Source of the DNA: Deltaproteobacteria bacterium
Lineage (GTDB): Bacteria; Myxococcota_A; Polyangia; Polyangiales; Ga0077539
Direction of reading: 5' to 3'
NCBI GenBank assembly: GCA_016704445.1
Contig: JADJAE010000004.1
Coordinates: 62,001 to 126,000, forward strand
Length of the DNA: 64,000 nucleotides
Shown here piece after piece: positions 51,829 through 59,758 of the stretch; the stretch's first letter is position 1, and the number at the start of each line of letters is the position of its first letter. The position numbers were made by a program, and so were the translations under genes. The notes under the pieces were generated by a model. The model ran no database searches, had not been told where the DNA came from, and saw nothing but the letters and a program-made list of their open reading frames with translations.

Positions 51829-52878
51829 ATGAGCCGACTTCACTTCGCCCCTTCCAAGCTCGTCCTGGCGCTGATCGCGAGCGGCCTCTTCGGTGCCTCC
51901 GCCGGCTGCTCCGACGACTCGTACTACTGCGACGCCAGCGGCTGCTATTTCTGCGACGGCGTCGGCTGTCGCGCCGTGACGCCCCCCACCCGCGCCACCT
52001 GCCTCGGCGACTACCAGTGCTCCGCGGGCCAGGTCTGCACCAGCCTCGGCTGCGCGACCTCCTGCCTCAACGACGCCGACTGCTCCCAGGGCTGGGTCTG
52101 CCGCGGCGCATCCGGCACCACCCGCGGCGTCTGCGTCGCCCCGACGGAGTCGCTCCCCACGCGCAACCCGGGCACCTGCCGCGACAACACCCAGTGCTCG
52201 GGCGGCGCGGTCTGCCTCGACGGCACCTGCGCGCGGCGCACCTGCGACGGCGCCACCTCGAGCTGCGCTTGCACCTCCGACGCGAGCTGCAGCAACGGCC
52301 AGGTCTGCCTCTCGGGCCAGTGCACCGTCCCCACCAACGCGTGCCGCTTCAACTCCCAGTGCGGCGTCGGCCGCGTCTGCGTGAACCAGGAGTGCCGCGC
52401 CTCCTGCAGCGCCTCCAACCCCTGTCCCTCGGGGCAGACCTGCGACGCCGCGAGCGGCCTGTGCGCCGCCAGCCCGGCCGGCCAGTGCACCCGTGACAGC
52501 GAGTGCGGCACCGGCCGCCGCTGCCTCAACGCCACCTGCCTCACGCGCTGCGCCACGGCCACCGACTGCGCCACGGGGACCTACTGCTCCGACCAGGGCG
52601 TGTGCGAGGCCGACACCCGGCGCCGGCCCTTCTGCAGCGGCAACTCCGACTGCGCGGCGGGCAGCCAGTGCCTCGACGGCGTGTGCCGCCGCCCCTGCGC
52701 GACCGCCGACGAGTGCATCCGCACCGACGTGCAGTACCGCAACTGCGAGCCCATCGCGTACCTCGGCACCTCGCAGCGCTTCTGCCAGACCAACAACGAG
52801 GTGCAGTCCAACTGCGGGTCGCAGCGCGACTGCGCCGCGGGCCAGTCCTGCGTCGACGGCACCTGCCGCAGCAACTGA
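51829..52878 (+). CDS. Cys-rich lipoprotein with tandem small Cys modules
   Basis: The 349-residue product has a lipoprotein signal (LVLALIASGLFGASAGC, Cys 27) followed by about nine short modules reading 'C..D.(Q/D)C..G.VC....C', a Dickkopf/EB-like spacing common in myxobacterial outer-membrane lipoproteins. Around 40 cysteines occur in the mature part, mostly paired. There is no catalytic motif. A role as surface adhesion or structural protein is inferred. A hairpin follows the stop at 52893-52910. Confidence 0.78.
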   Translation: MSRLHFAPSKLVLALIASGLFGASAGCSDDSYYCDASGCYFCDGVGCRAVTPPTRATCLGDYQCSAGQVCTSLGCATSCLNDADCSQGWVCRGASGTTRGVCVAPTESLPTRNPGTCRDNTQCSGGAVCLDGTCARRTCDGATSSCACTSDASCSNGQVCLSGQCTVPTNACRFNSQCGVGRVCVNQECRASCSASNPCPSGQTCDAASGLCAASPAGQCTRDSECGTGRRCLNATCLTRCATATDCATGTYCSDQGVCEADTRRRPFCSGNSDCAAGSQCLDGVCRRPCATADECIRTDVQYRNCEPIAYLGTSQRFCQTNNEVQSNCGSQRDCAAGQSCVDGTCRSN

Positions 52879-52892
52879 TTGCGCCACCGTCT

Positions 52893-52910
52893 AACCCCCT
52901 CGAAGGGGTT
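52893..52910 (+). terminator. Short hairpin after the Cys-rich lipoprotein gene
   Basis: A 6-bp stem (aacccc/ggggtt) with a six-base loop ctcgaa lies 15 bases after the stop. It has no T run, so termination efficiency is uncertain. Its right arm shares two bases with the -35 hexamer of the next gene's promoter. Confidence 0.45.
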
Positions 52911-52938
52911 GACGCCTCCCCAGCACACCCGTTAGCTT
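52909..52938 (+). promoter_or_regulatory. Sigma-70-type promoter of the 49-residue protein gene
   Basis: ttgacg at 52909-52914 and tagctt at 52933-52938 are separated by 18 bases (17 to ttagct). This is the clearest housekeeping-type promoter in the window and lies about 50 bases before ATG 52989. Confidence 0.65.
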
Positions 52939-52988
52939 CCGCGCCCCGTTACCCACCGCATCAACTTCTTGAGAGGAGCCGACTCCCC

Positions 52989-53138
52989 ATGGTTTCGCTG
53001 ACCCAACAGACCAGCCGTATCCGCCGCCGCAAGCAGACCACCAACGGCAAGGTCAACAAGCGTGTCCGCCGCGCCAACGGCACCCCGGTGTTCCCGGTGC
53101 ACATCGAGGCCGCGGCCCCGGTCGCCGAGGCGAAGTAG
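52989..53138 (+). CDS. Small basic protein (49 residues)
   Basis: The ATG at 52989 is preceded by gagagga (about 11 bases upstream) and a good promoter at 52909-52938. The 49-residue product starts MVSLTQQTSRIRRRKQTTNGK and is strongly basic to residue ~30, then has a short hydrophobic/acidic tail (TPVFPVHIEAAAP). It is far too short for most gene finders but has its own promoter and a hairpin behind it. The basic composition suggests RNA, ribosome or DNA binding. I do not recognise a family. Confidence 0.7.
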   Translation: MVSLTQQTSRIRRRKQTTNGKVNKRVRRANGTPVFPVHIEAAAPVAEAK

Positions 53139-53153
53139 CTCTCTCCCCCGCCA

Positions 53154-53186
53154 CGGTCCCCTCGACGCACTCCGCGCAGGGGACCG
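53154..53186. terminator. Hairpin between convergent genes
   Basis: A perfect 9-bp stem, cggtcccct (53154-53162) and aggggaccg (53178-53186), encloses a 15-base loop. It lies between the stop of the small basic protein (53138) and the stop of the SDR gene (53197). No U tract follows on either strand. It probably serves as a bidirectional stop or RNA-stabilising element. Confidence 0.6.
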
Positions 53187-53196
53187 GGCAACCCCA

Positions 53197-53943
53197 TTAC
53201 CCAGACTTGTAAGATGCCCTCGGGAGGTCCCACCCTCCCGCGACGGTGATCTCCGCGCCGGTGACGTGCGCGGCCTCCTCCGACAACAGCCAAGCCACCA
53301 GGGCGGCCACGTCCTCCGGGCGACCGGCGACCCCGCCCGGCACCTGCGCGGCCATGCGCTGAAACACCGCCGCGTCCATTCCCCCGGTCTCGATGACCCC
53401 GGGAGAGACGCAGTTCACGGTCACCCCGTGGCCCGCGTTCTCTGCCGCGAGCGCCCTCGCGAAGGCCAGCAGCGCGGCCTTCGCGGCGTACCAGCCGGCG
53501 ATGGTCGGGGGAGGGCGCAGCGTCGAGACGCCCGCGTGCCCGAAGACCACCACGCGGCCCCAGGAGCGGGCGCGCATCGCCGGGGCGACCATCCCCGCGA
53601 GGCCCACCACGGCGAAGAGGTTGTCGGCGAAGACGCGCCTCCACGCGGGCAGGTCGGCGGTGCTCTCCGCCGCGCGGAAGAAGGGTCCCGCCGCGTGCAC
53701 GAGCGCGTCCGGCGCGCCGAGCCTCGCGGTGACCGAGTCGAGCCAGCGCCTCGCGGCCTCGTCGTCGGCCACGTCGCAGAGCGCGACGTCATGCTGGTCG
53801 CCGAGGGCCTCGCGCAGCGAGCGCAGCTCGTCGGAGTCCCGCCGCGCCGCGACCGCCACGCGCCATCCCGCGCCCGCGAGGGACTCGGCGACCGCGCGGC
53901 CGATGCCCCGCGCGTCGCCCGGGATGAGCGCGACCCGCGTCAG
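53197..53943 (-). CDS. Short-chain dehydrogenase/reductase, probable CTG start
   Basis: The 248-residue product is a classical SDR: cofactor motif GDARGIGRAV, NAAG-equivalent HAAGPFF, catalytic Tyr-Lys in WYAAKAALLAFARALA, and VNCVSPGVIETGG. The N-terminal strand (RVALIPG) begins right after the stop of the TerB-like gene. No ATG, GTG or TTG lies in frame at a suitable distance, but CTG 53943 overlaps that stop by four bases (CTGA), the same arrangement as the ATGA/GTGA overlaps elsewhere here. I take CTG as start. It could be an enoyl/3-oxoacyl reductase; the substrate is unknown. Confidence 0.75.
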   Translation of the reverse strand: MTRVALIPGDARGIGRAVAESLAGAGWRVAVAARRDSDELRSLREALGDQHDVALCDVADDEAARRWLDSVTARLGAPDALVHAAGPFFRAAESTADLPAWRRVFADNLFAVVGLAGMVAPAMRARSWGRVVVFGHAGVSTLRPPPTIAGWYAAKAALLAFARALAAENAGHGVTVNCVSPGVIETGGMDAAVFQRMAAQVPGGVAGRPEDVAALVAWLLSEEAAHVTGAEITVAGGWDLPRASYKSG

Positions 53944-54380
53944 GGGATCACCCCGTGGATCATCGCTTCGGCGTCCTCCGGAGCGAAGCCGAAGGCCGAG
54001 GCGAGCCACTCGAGGAAGTCCGTCTCGTCCGCGGAGAACTCGCCGTCGCTCGACGCGCAGTACACCGCGAGCTGGAAGGCCGCGCGGCGGAGCCCGAGCT
54101 CGGTGATCCCGGCGGCGAGCGCGTGGAGGCGCGCGGTGACCGCCTCGTCGCTGTCGAACTCGGCCATCTCCTCCAGCAGCGACTGCGCGTCGTCCTCGTC
54201 GAAGTCGCCCAGGCCAGGCACCTGCCGGATCGTCGAGACGATCCCTTCGAGCTCGTGGCGCTCGACGAGGCCGTCGGAGGTCGCGGACCACAGGGCCAGC
54301 TCGGCCACGCGCAGTCCCTGCTCGGTGAGGAGGTCCTCCGCGCGGATCTCGTTGAAGGAACGTCGGACGTTGTAGGCCAT
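53940..54380 (-). CDS. TerB-like protein
   Basis: The 146-residue protein is all-helical with the TerB/DjlA-like pattern: RVAELALWSATSDGLVERHELEGIVSTI near the N-terminus and FQLAVYCASSDGEFSADETDFLEWLASAF near the C-terminus, two 'A..DG....E...L' helix pairs. TerB-like domains occur in tellurite resistance proteins and many unrelated stress or signalling proteins. It is cotranscribed with the SDR through an overlapping stop/start. No other ter genes are nearby. Confidence 0.75.
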   Translation of the reverse strand: MAYNVRRSFNEIRAEDLLTEQGLRVAELALWSATSDGLVERHELEGIVSTIRQVPGLGDFDEDDAQSLLEEMAEFDSDEAVTARLHALAAGITELGLRRAAFQLAVYCASSDGEFSADETDFLEWLASAFGFAPEDAEAMIHGVIP

Positions 54381-54463
54381 CGCGTCGTCGACCCTCGCAC
54401 AGCCGGGGGCGCTCGCTCAACCGCCCGATCGTCGCGCAGGGCGTGCTAGCGTCCGCCCCGGCG

Positions 54464-55438
54464 ATGGCAGCCCCGCGGCGACAGCGCTGGCGATGGATGC
54501 TCCCGATGGTGGCGGCCCTCGACCTGCTCGGCGCCACCGCGTCGGCCCAGCCGATCGAGGCGCGACGACGACGGGCGGTCGCCCAGGCGGCCTTCGACGA
54601 CGCCGTGCGCGCGTGGCGGAGCGGCGACTACGCCCGAGCGCTCGAGGGCTTCCGCCGCGCCCAGGAGCTCTCGCCGCATCCCGCGACGCTCTACAACGTC
54701 GCCCGCGCCGAGGAGCGGCTGGGCCACACCGTCGCCGCCATCGAGGCCTACGAGGCCTACCTCCGCGAGTCCCCGGACGCCCCCGACGCCGCCGAGGTGC
54801 GGCGCACCATCGCCTCGCTGCGCGCCTCCCAGGAGCCCGTGGTGGCGACTCCTCCAGTGGTCACTCCTCCAGTGGTCACTCCTCCGGTGGTCTCTCCTCC
54901 GGTGGTCTCTCCTCCGGTGGTCTCTCCTCCGGTGGTCTCTCCTCCGGTGCTGGCTCCACCGACCACCTACGAGCGCATCGTCGACCGGCGGCGCAGCCGT
55001 CTGCTGTCCTTTCGCGTCGGGCTCATCGGGGGCTTCGCCTCGCCTCGCGATCGGCAGAACCTCGCGGTGGGCTTCGAGGCCACGGTGTTCTTCGGGCGCT
55101 CGCTCACGCTCCTCGCGCACGGCCTCGCCATCGACACCGAAGGGGGTCCGCAGGTCGGGACGGTGGAGCTCGGCTGGACCTTCGTCGGCGACGACTTCGA
55201 CCTCGCGGTGCTCGCCCACGCCGGGGTGCTGCGGCACTGCGACTCCATCTGCCGCGGGCGCGAGGGAACCGTCGGCTCGGCGGTCTCCCTCGGCGGAGTG
55301 ACGCTCAAGGTCGACGTGTTCTTCCACCCGCGGGTCTCCGCCGGGCTCTACGGGCGCTTTTCGTGGCAGGAGCTCAACCTGCTCGACGGCGACGCGCTCT
55401 TGTCATCGATCGGTCTGTCCGTCAGCCTTCACCTGTGA
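54464..55438 (+). CDS. Periplasmic TPR protein with Pro-Val repeat and barrel-like C-terminus
   Basis: I use ATG 54464 (MAAPRRQRW); 54443 is possible. A signal peptide (MVAALDLLGATASAQ) precedes a TPR pair (AWRSGDYARALEGFRRAQELSPHPATLYNVARAEERLGHTVAAIEAYEAYL). A Pro-Val linker follows, encoded by seven 15-base repeats (54851-54955). The C-terminal ~155 residues are strand-rich and end SSIGLSVSLHL, resembling an outer-membrane barrel. A protein spanning periplasm and outer membrane is inferred. The stop overlaps the GTG of the kinase gene, so the two are coupled. Confidence 0.72.
   Translation: MAAPRRQRWRWMLPMVAALDLLGATASAQPIEARRRRAVAQAAFDDAVRAWRSGDYARALEGFRRAQELSPHPATLYNVARAEERLGHTVAAIEAYEAYLRESPDAPDAAEVRRTIASLRASQEPVVATPPVVTPPVVTPPVVSPPVVSPPVVSPPVVSPPVLAPPTTYERIVDRRRSRLLSFRVGLIGGFASPRDRQNLAVGFEATVFFGRSLTLLAHGLAIDTEGGPQVGTVELGWTFVGDDFDLAVLAHAGVLRHCDSICRGREGTVGSAVSLGGVTLKVDVFFHPRVSAGLYGRFSWQELNLLDGDALLSSIGLSVSLHL
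54851..54955 (+). repeat. Seven 15-bp tandem repeats (PPVV(T/S/L) units)
   Basis: The unit is cctccagtggtcact (2 copies), then cctccggtggtctct (4 identical copies), then cctccggtgctggct. Identity of the middle copies at DNA level indicates recent expansion. The repeat is in frame and codes for a Pro-Val linker. Confidence 0.92.
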
Positions 55439-56763
55439 GCGCCTCCTCCACGGCGACGCCGGTGAGCGAGCCCGCGAACGGCCGCGTCGGCACCCTGCGC
55501 ATCGAGCGCGGGACCCCCACCGACCCCGCTCCGACGGACGCCCCTCCCGACGGCGTGGACGCCACCATCGGCCGCGTCCTCGGCGGCCGCTACGCCATCG
55601 AGTCCGTGGTCGCCCGCGGGGGCATGGGCATCGTCTACCGCGCCCGTCACCTGGCCGTCGGACGCCCCGTGGCGGTGAAGATCCTGCGCGCCGACCTCGC
55701 CCGCAACACCGAGGCGCTCGCCCGCTTCCACCGCGAGGCGCAGGCCGCCGCCGCCATCGGGCACCCGCACATCATCGAGGTCATCGACTTCGGGCACAGC
55801 CCCGAGGGGGACGCCTACCTCGTGATGGAGCTCATCGATGGCATCGACCTCGCGGGGCTCCTGCGCCGCGAGGGGGCGCTCCCGGTGGCCCGCGCGCTCG
55901 GCATCGCTCGCCAGGTCGCCGACGCGCTCGGCGCCGCGCACGCCAAGGGCATCGTGCACCGCGACCTCAAGAGCGAGAACGTCATGGTGCTCTCCCGCGA
56001 CGAGGGGGACTACGCCAAGGTGCTCGACTTCGGCATCTCCAAGGTGCTCGAAGACGACCAGGGGAGGGCGCCCATCACCCGCGACGGAGTCGTACTCGGA
56101 ACGCCCGCGTACATGGCCCCGGAGCAGGGCTCCGACGGCGCGCTCGTCGACCACCGGGCGGACCTCTACGCCCTCGGCTGCATCCTGTTCGAGCTCCTCA
56201 CCGGAGCACTGCCCTACGACGGCAAGACCCCGATGGAGGTGATGTACAAGCACAACCACGCGGCGATCCCGAAGCCCTCGTCGCGGGTTACCGAGGCGCG
56301 TATTCCCTCGGCGGTCGACGCCCTCGTGCTACGGCTGCTGGCCAAGGCCAGGGACGACCGCTACCCCGACGCCCGCTCCGTGGTCGACGCGCTCGACGCC
56401 GCGCTCTCCCCCGATCAGGGCGTCGCCCGCTGGCGTCGACGCGTCGCGGTCGCCGCCCTCATCGCCTTCGGCAGCCTCGTCACCGAGGCCGCGTGGCGCT
56501 CGCCCAACCACCCCGATCCCCCGCCGGTGGTCGCTCGCCAGCTCGGGCGCCTCCCCGCCGCCCGGACGCCCGCTACCCCGTCGCCCGTCCCCCCGCCGCC
56601 CGTCCCCCCGTCGCCGTCGACGGTCGCGCAGACGGCGGCCGTCCCGGTGGCCTCGGGTCAGCCTCCAGCGCTTGCGCGTCTGCTCGCCCCGGTGCCGCGA
56701 CGTCGGCCTCGCCCCGCCCGGGAGTCGCTCCCCGAGGGCCTCAAGGCGAGCCCCTACCGCTGA
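55435..56763 (+). CDS. Membrane Ser/Thr protein kinase with Pro-rich tail
   Basis: The GTG at 55435 overlaps the stop of the TPR-barrel gene. The 442-residue product has a kinase domain at ~50-315: VVARGGMGIVYRA, VAVKIL, HRDLKSEN, LDFGISKV and AYMAPEQGS, all consistent with an active enzyme. A membrane helix (VAVAALIAFGSLVTEAA) is followed by a Pro/Ala/Arg-rich extracytoplasmic tail with no recognised domain. It may signal the state of the envelope protein encoded just upstream. Its 3' end overlaps the convergent acetyltransferase gene by 23 bases. Confidence 0.88.
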   Translation: MSASSTATPVSEPANGRVGTLRIERGTPTDPAPTDAPPDGVDATIGRVLGGRYAIESVVARGGMGIVYRARHLAVGRPVAVKILRADLARNTEALARFHREAQAAAAIGHPHIIEVIDFGHSPEGDAYLVMELIDGIDLAGLLRREGALPVARALGIARQVADALGAAHAKGIVHRDLKSENVMVLSRDEGDYAKVLDFGISKVLEDDQGRAPITRDGVVLGTPAYMAPEQGSDGALVDHRADLYALGCILFELLTGALPYDGKTPMEVMYKHNHAAIPKPSSRVTEARIPSAVDALVLRLLAKARDDRYPDARSVVDALDAALSPDQGVARWRRRVAVAALIAFGSLVTEAAWRSPNHPDPPPVVARQLGRLPAARTPATPSPVPPPPVPPSPSTVAQTAAVPVASGQPPALARLLAPVPRRRPRPARESLPEGLKASPYR

Positions 56764-57490
56764 GCGCCAGCGTCATCGCGAGCCTGCGGGTGCGGCCCCT
56801 GATGGCCACCATCGACTCGTAGAACGCGACCGTCTCCGCGGCCACCCAGGGCACCGTCGCCTCGTCGAAGCCTCGCGCGTGGAGGTCGGCGAAGACCGCG
56901 GTCGCCAGCGCCACGCCAACCCCTCGACCGCGCGCCGAAGGGAGCACGCCGATGGGACCGAAGGTTCCGCGGTGGCAGAGGTTGCCCGAGTGGGCCGCGA
57001 AGCCGAGCCAGTCGCCCTCGGTCGAGCGCGCCGTGAAGAGGCCGTGGTGCGAGCGCGCCCGCTCGGCCTCCCACGCCCACGCGCTTCCGAAGACCGGGCC
57101 GATCAGGGCGCCCAGGTCGTCTGCCGAGCGAGCGATCGTCGCCTCGGGGCACGACCTCGGAGCGACCGCGGTGCCCACCCTCAGGTCGAGGTGCTCTCCC
57201 CGAATCGTGAAGCCCGCTGCGAGGAGCGCGGCGACCCGATCGGCGTCGCTCGCGTCCACGCCGCTCTCGACGTAGTTGCCCGGCGGCCCGCCCGCGGTCA
57301 GCCGAGTCGCCCCCGCCGAGCGGGCCCTCGCGACCGCCTCCGCCAGCTCTTCGCGTGCGCCGGACCACCACGCCAGCCACGCCGTCGTCGACCCCTCCGC
57401 GGGCTCCGCGAAGAGCGATCCGCCGAGCTCCGTCAGCGCCCTCGGCGGCCGGAGCTTCTCCGCCAGCGTCGGCGCGTCGATCAGCCCCAC
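56741..57490 (-). CDS. GNAT-family N-acetyltransferase
   Basis: The 249-residue product (GTG start 57490, overlapping the wecB stop by ten bases) has a degenerate N-terminal GNAT-like half and a C-terminal GNAT domain with acetyl-CoA motif A: FGPIGVLPSARGRGVGVALATAVFADLHARGF, followed by VPWVAAETVAFYESM. The tandem layout is common in bacterial GNATs. Its position next to wecB and glycosyltransferases suggests sugar or surface-component modification, but this is inference. Confidence 0.8.
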   Translation of the reverse strand: MGLIDAPTLAEKLRPPRALTELGGSLFAEPAEGSTTAWLAWWSGAREELAEAVARARSAGATRLTAGGPPGNYVESGVDASDADRVAALLAAGFTIRGEHLDLRVGTAVAPRSCPEATIARSADDLGALIGPVFGSAWAWEAERARSHHGLFTARSTEGDWLGFAAHSGNLCHRGTFGPIGVLPSARGRGVGVALATAVFADLHARGFDEATVPWVAAETVAFYESMVAIRGRTRRLAMTLALSGRGSP

Positions 57491-58599
57491 GCGTCGAGGA
57501 GCACCCGGGTCACCCGCTCGGCGGCGTGGCCGTCCCAGCCTTCGACCGTTGCGCCCTTCTTGTAGCGGCCTTCGAGCACCTCCAGCACCCGCGCCCAGGC
57601 CGCGTCGAGGTCGTCGCCCACGAGGGTGTTGGTGCCGTCGGTCACCGTCGCCGGGCGCTCGGTGTTACTCCGCAAGGTAAGACACGGAACGCCCAGCGCC
57701 GTGGTCTCCTCCTGGATGCCGCCGGAGTCCGTCAGCACCAGCGCCGCGTCGGCCATCAGCCCGAGGTTCTCCCGATATCCGAGGGCGTCTCGCAGGTGGA
57801 TCGCTCCGTTCGACCGCAACCGCTCCAGCAGCCCGAAGCGCTCAAGCCGCTCCCTCGTGCGCGGGTGCGTCGGGAACACCACCGCCCGACGCGCCGCCAC
57901 CTTCTCCAGCAGCCCCACCAGCGCCGCGAGGCGCACGGGCTCGTCGACGTTGGACGGGCGGTGCAGCGTCACCAGCGCGTAGCCCTGCGGAGCGAGGCCC
58001 ATGGAGGCCGCCACGCCCAGCGCCTTCGCCGCGGGGAGCTGGTGCATCAGCGTGTCGATCATCACGTTGCCCACGAAGCGCACCCGCTCGGCGGGAATGC
58101 CCTCGCGGGCCAGGTTGGCGTCGCCCGCGCGCTCGCTGGTCAGCAGCAGGTCGCAGATGGCGTCGGTGACCAGCCGGTTGATCTCCTCGGGCATCGTCCG
58201 GTCGAAGGAGCGCAGGCCCGCCTCGACGTGCGCCACCGGGATCGACAGCTTCACCGCCGCGAGGGCGCAGGCCATCGTGCTGTTGACGTCGCCCACCACC
58301 ACCACGCCGCGGGGCCGCGCCGCGCAGCCCAGCAGGTACTCCTCGAAGGACGCCAGCACCTTCGCGGTCTGCGCGCCGTGCGAGCCCGACCCCGCGTTGA
58401 GGTGCACGTCCGGCGAGGGCATCCCCAGCTCGCGGAAGAACACGTCGCTCATCGCGGCGTCGTAGTGCTGGCCGGTGTGCACCAGCACCCGCTCGAAGGG
58501 CGGCGCCGCCGCGGTCATCGCGCGCAGCATCGGCGCGACCTTCATGAAGTTGGGCCGCGCCCCCGCCACGAACACCACCGGACTCGACACGTCGCTCAT
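57481..58599 (-). CDS. wecB: UDP-N-acetylglucosamine 2-epimerase (non-hydrolysing)
   Basis: The start is ATG 58599 (ATGA overlap with the glycosyltransferase stop). The 372-residue enzyme interconverts UDP-GlcNAc and UDP-ManNAc for surface polysaccharides. Diagnostic segments are GARPNFMKVAP, HTGQHYDAAMS, GDVNSTMA, HVEAGLRSFD, PEEINR, LHRPSN, LTDSGGIQEE and the closing E.P. TVTDGTN-type loop. The acidic residues and His used by the E. coli enzyme are present. Length is normal. Confidence 0.93.
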   Translation of the reverse strand: MSDVSSPVVFVAGARPNFMKVAPMLRAMTAAAPPFERVLVHTGQHYDAAMSDVFFRELGMPSPDVHLNAGSGSHGAQTAKVLASFEEYLLGCAARPRGVVVVGDVNSTMACALAAVKLSIPVAHVEAGLRSFDRTMPEEINRLVTDAICDLLLTSERAGDANLAREGIPAERVRFVGNVMIDTLMHQLPAAKALGVAASMGLAPQGYALVTLHRPSNVDEPVRLAALVGLLEKVAARRAVVFPTHPRTRERLERFGLLERLRSNGAIHLRDALGYRENLGLMADAALVLTDSGGIQEETTALGVPCLTLRSNTERPATVTDGTNTLVGDDLDAAWARVLEVLEGRYKKGATVEGWDGHAAERVTRVLLDAWG

Positions 58600-59741
58600 C
58601 TCTCTCCCTGCGATTCGCGCAGCACCTCGGCCAGGAACGCGAAGGTCTGCTCCGCGCAGCGGTCCCACCGGTAGTCGGCCGCCCGCTCGAAGGCCCGTTG
58701 CGCCAGCGAGGCCCGCAGTTCATGCGACTCCACCAGCTCGCGCAGCCGCAGCGCCAGCCCCGCCGGGTCTTCGGGGTCGAAGTACAGGCCCGCGTCGCCG
58801 AGCACCTCGGGCATCGGCCCCCGCGACGAGCTCGCGATCGGGAGCCCCGCGGCCATCGCCTCGATCAGGATGTTCGGGAGGTTTTCGCAGCTCGAGGCGT
58901 ACACGAACACCTCCGCGCGGCGGTAGCGCTCCGCCACGTCCGCGTGCGAGAGGCCGCCCCGCCAGGTCATGTACGCCCCGGCGGGGTCGTACCTCTCGAT
59001 GCGCTCGGCGAGCGCCCTCGCGGACTCTCGGTCGTCCGAGGGGCCGACGAAGTCGATGGCGATCGGGAGCCCTGAGGCGCGGAGCGAGTGCGCCGCGTCG
59101 GCCACCGCCGCGAAGTGCTTGTACGGCGACACCGTCGACACGTAGAGCAGCCGCAGCGGGTCGGCGAGGGTGAGCGCGGCGCGGGGGCGCGGCTCGCGGG
59201 GCGCGAGGCGCATCGAGTCGTCGACGCCGTGGGGGATGATCGTGTGCCGCCTCGGGGGCGAAGAGAGCTGCGGGAGGATGGCGTCGCGCGCGTACTGCGT
59301 GAGGAAGATCACCCCGTCGGCGCCGGTGAACTGCCGCGACTGCGCGACGCGCAGGAGCTCGAGGCGCGCCCGGGTGGTCGTGAGCCCGAAGCGGGCCCGC
59401 TCGACGGCCTCGAAGGGGAGCATGTTGCGGCACATCACCACGCGCGGCCGCACCGGGCTCGCGGTGGCCCCGCCGGGGGCGAAGAGCAGCCCACGGTCGA
59501 CCCGGCGAGGCAGCTCGACGCGCTGCCAGAGCAGCCGCTCGGGGAGCGAGCGGTCGAGCGCGGGGTGGTGCCGCGCGGTGAGCCACGGGCGCGAGGGCAG
59601 ACGGTCGAGGGTGCGGCGGCCGGACCAGACGTCCACCGAGGTGATGCCGTGGCGCTCGGGCTCGGCCGCGCCGAGCAGCGAGAGCAGGTGGGTCAAGCCC
59701 CCGCCCGCGCGGAGGTTGGACGCGTCGATGACGACCTTCAT
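58596..59741 (-). CDS. GT4-family glycosyltransferase
   Basis: The start is ATG 59741 (MKVVIDASNLRAGGGLTHL). The 381-residue GT-B enzyme has the N-terminal acceptor loop (GGGLTHLL), a linker HTIIPHGVDDS, donor-side strand LRLLYVSTVSPYKHF and the EX7E motif ENLPNILIEAMAAGLPIASS. It adds a sugar to a lipid- or protein-linked glycan, probably on the cytoplasmic face of the membrane. It overlaps wecB. Confidence 0.88.
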   Translation of the reverse strand: MKVVIDASNLRAGGGLTHLLSLLGAAEPERHGITSVDVWSGRRTLDRLPSRPWLTARHHPALDRSLPERLLWQRVELPRRVDRGLLFAPGGATASPVRPRVVMCRNMLPFEAVERARFGLTTTRARLELLRVAQSRQFTGADGVIFLTQYARDAILPQLSSPPRRHTIIPHGVDDSMRLAPREPRPRAALTLADPLRLLYVSTVSPYKHFAAVADAAHSLRASGLPIAIDFVGPSDDRESARALAERIERYDPAGAYMTWRGGLSHADVAERYRRAEVFVYASSCENLPNILIEAMAAGLPIASSSRGPMPEVLGDAGLYFDPEDPAGLALRLRELVESHELRASLAQRAFERAADYRWDRCAEQTFAFLAEVLRESQGER

Positions 59742-59758
59742 GCGTCGCGCAGGACCCT

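Noticed and set aside
51697..52887. Minus-strand open frame of 396 codons
   Set aside because: Antisense shadow of the Cys-rich lipoprotein gene; Ala/Gly/Val-only composition.
53940..54380. Tellurite-resistance operon
   Set aside because: Only a TerB-like protein is present; the neighbours (SDR, TPR-barrel protein) are unrelated to ter genes.
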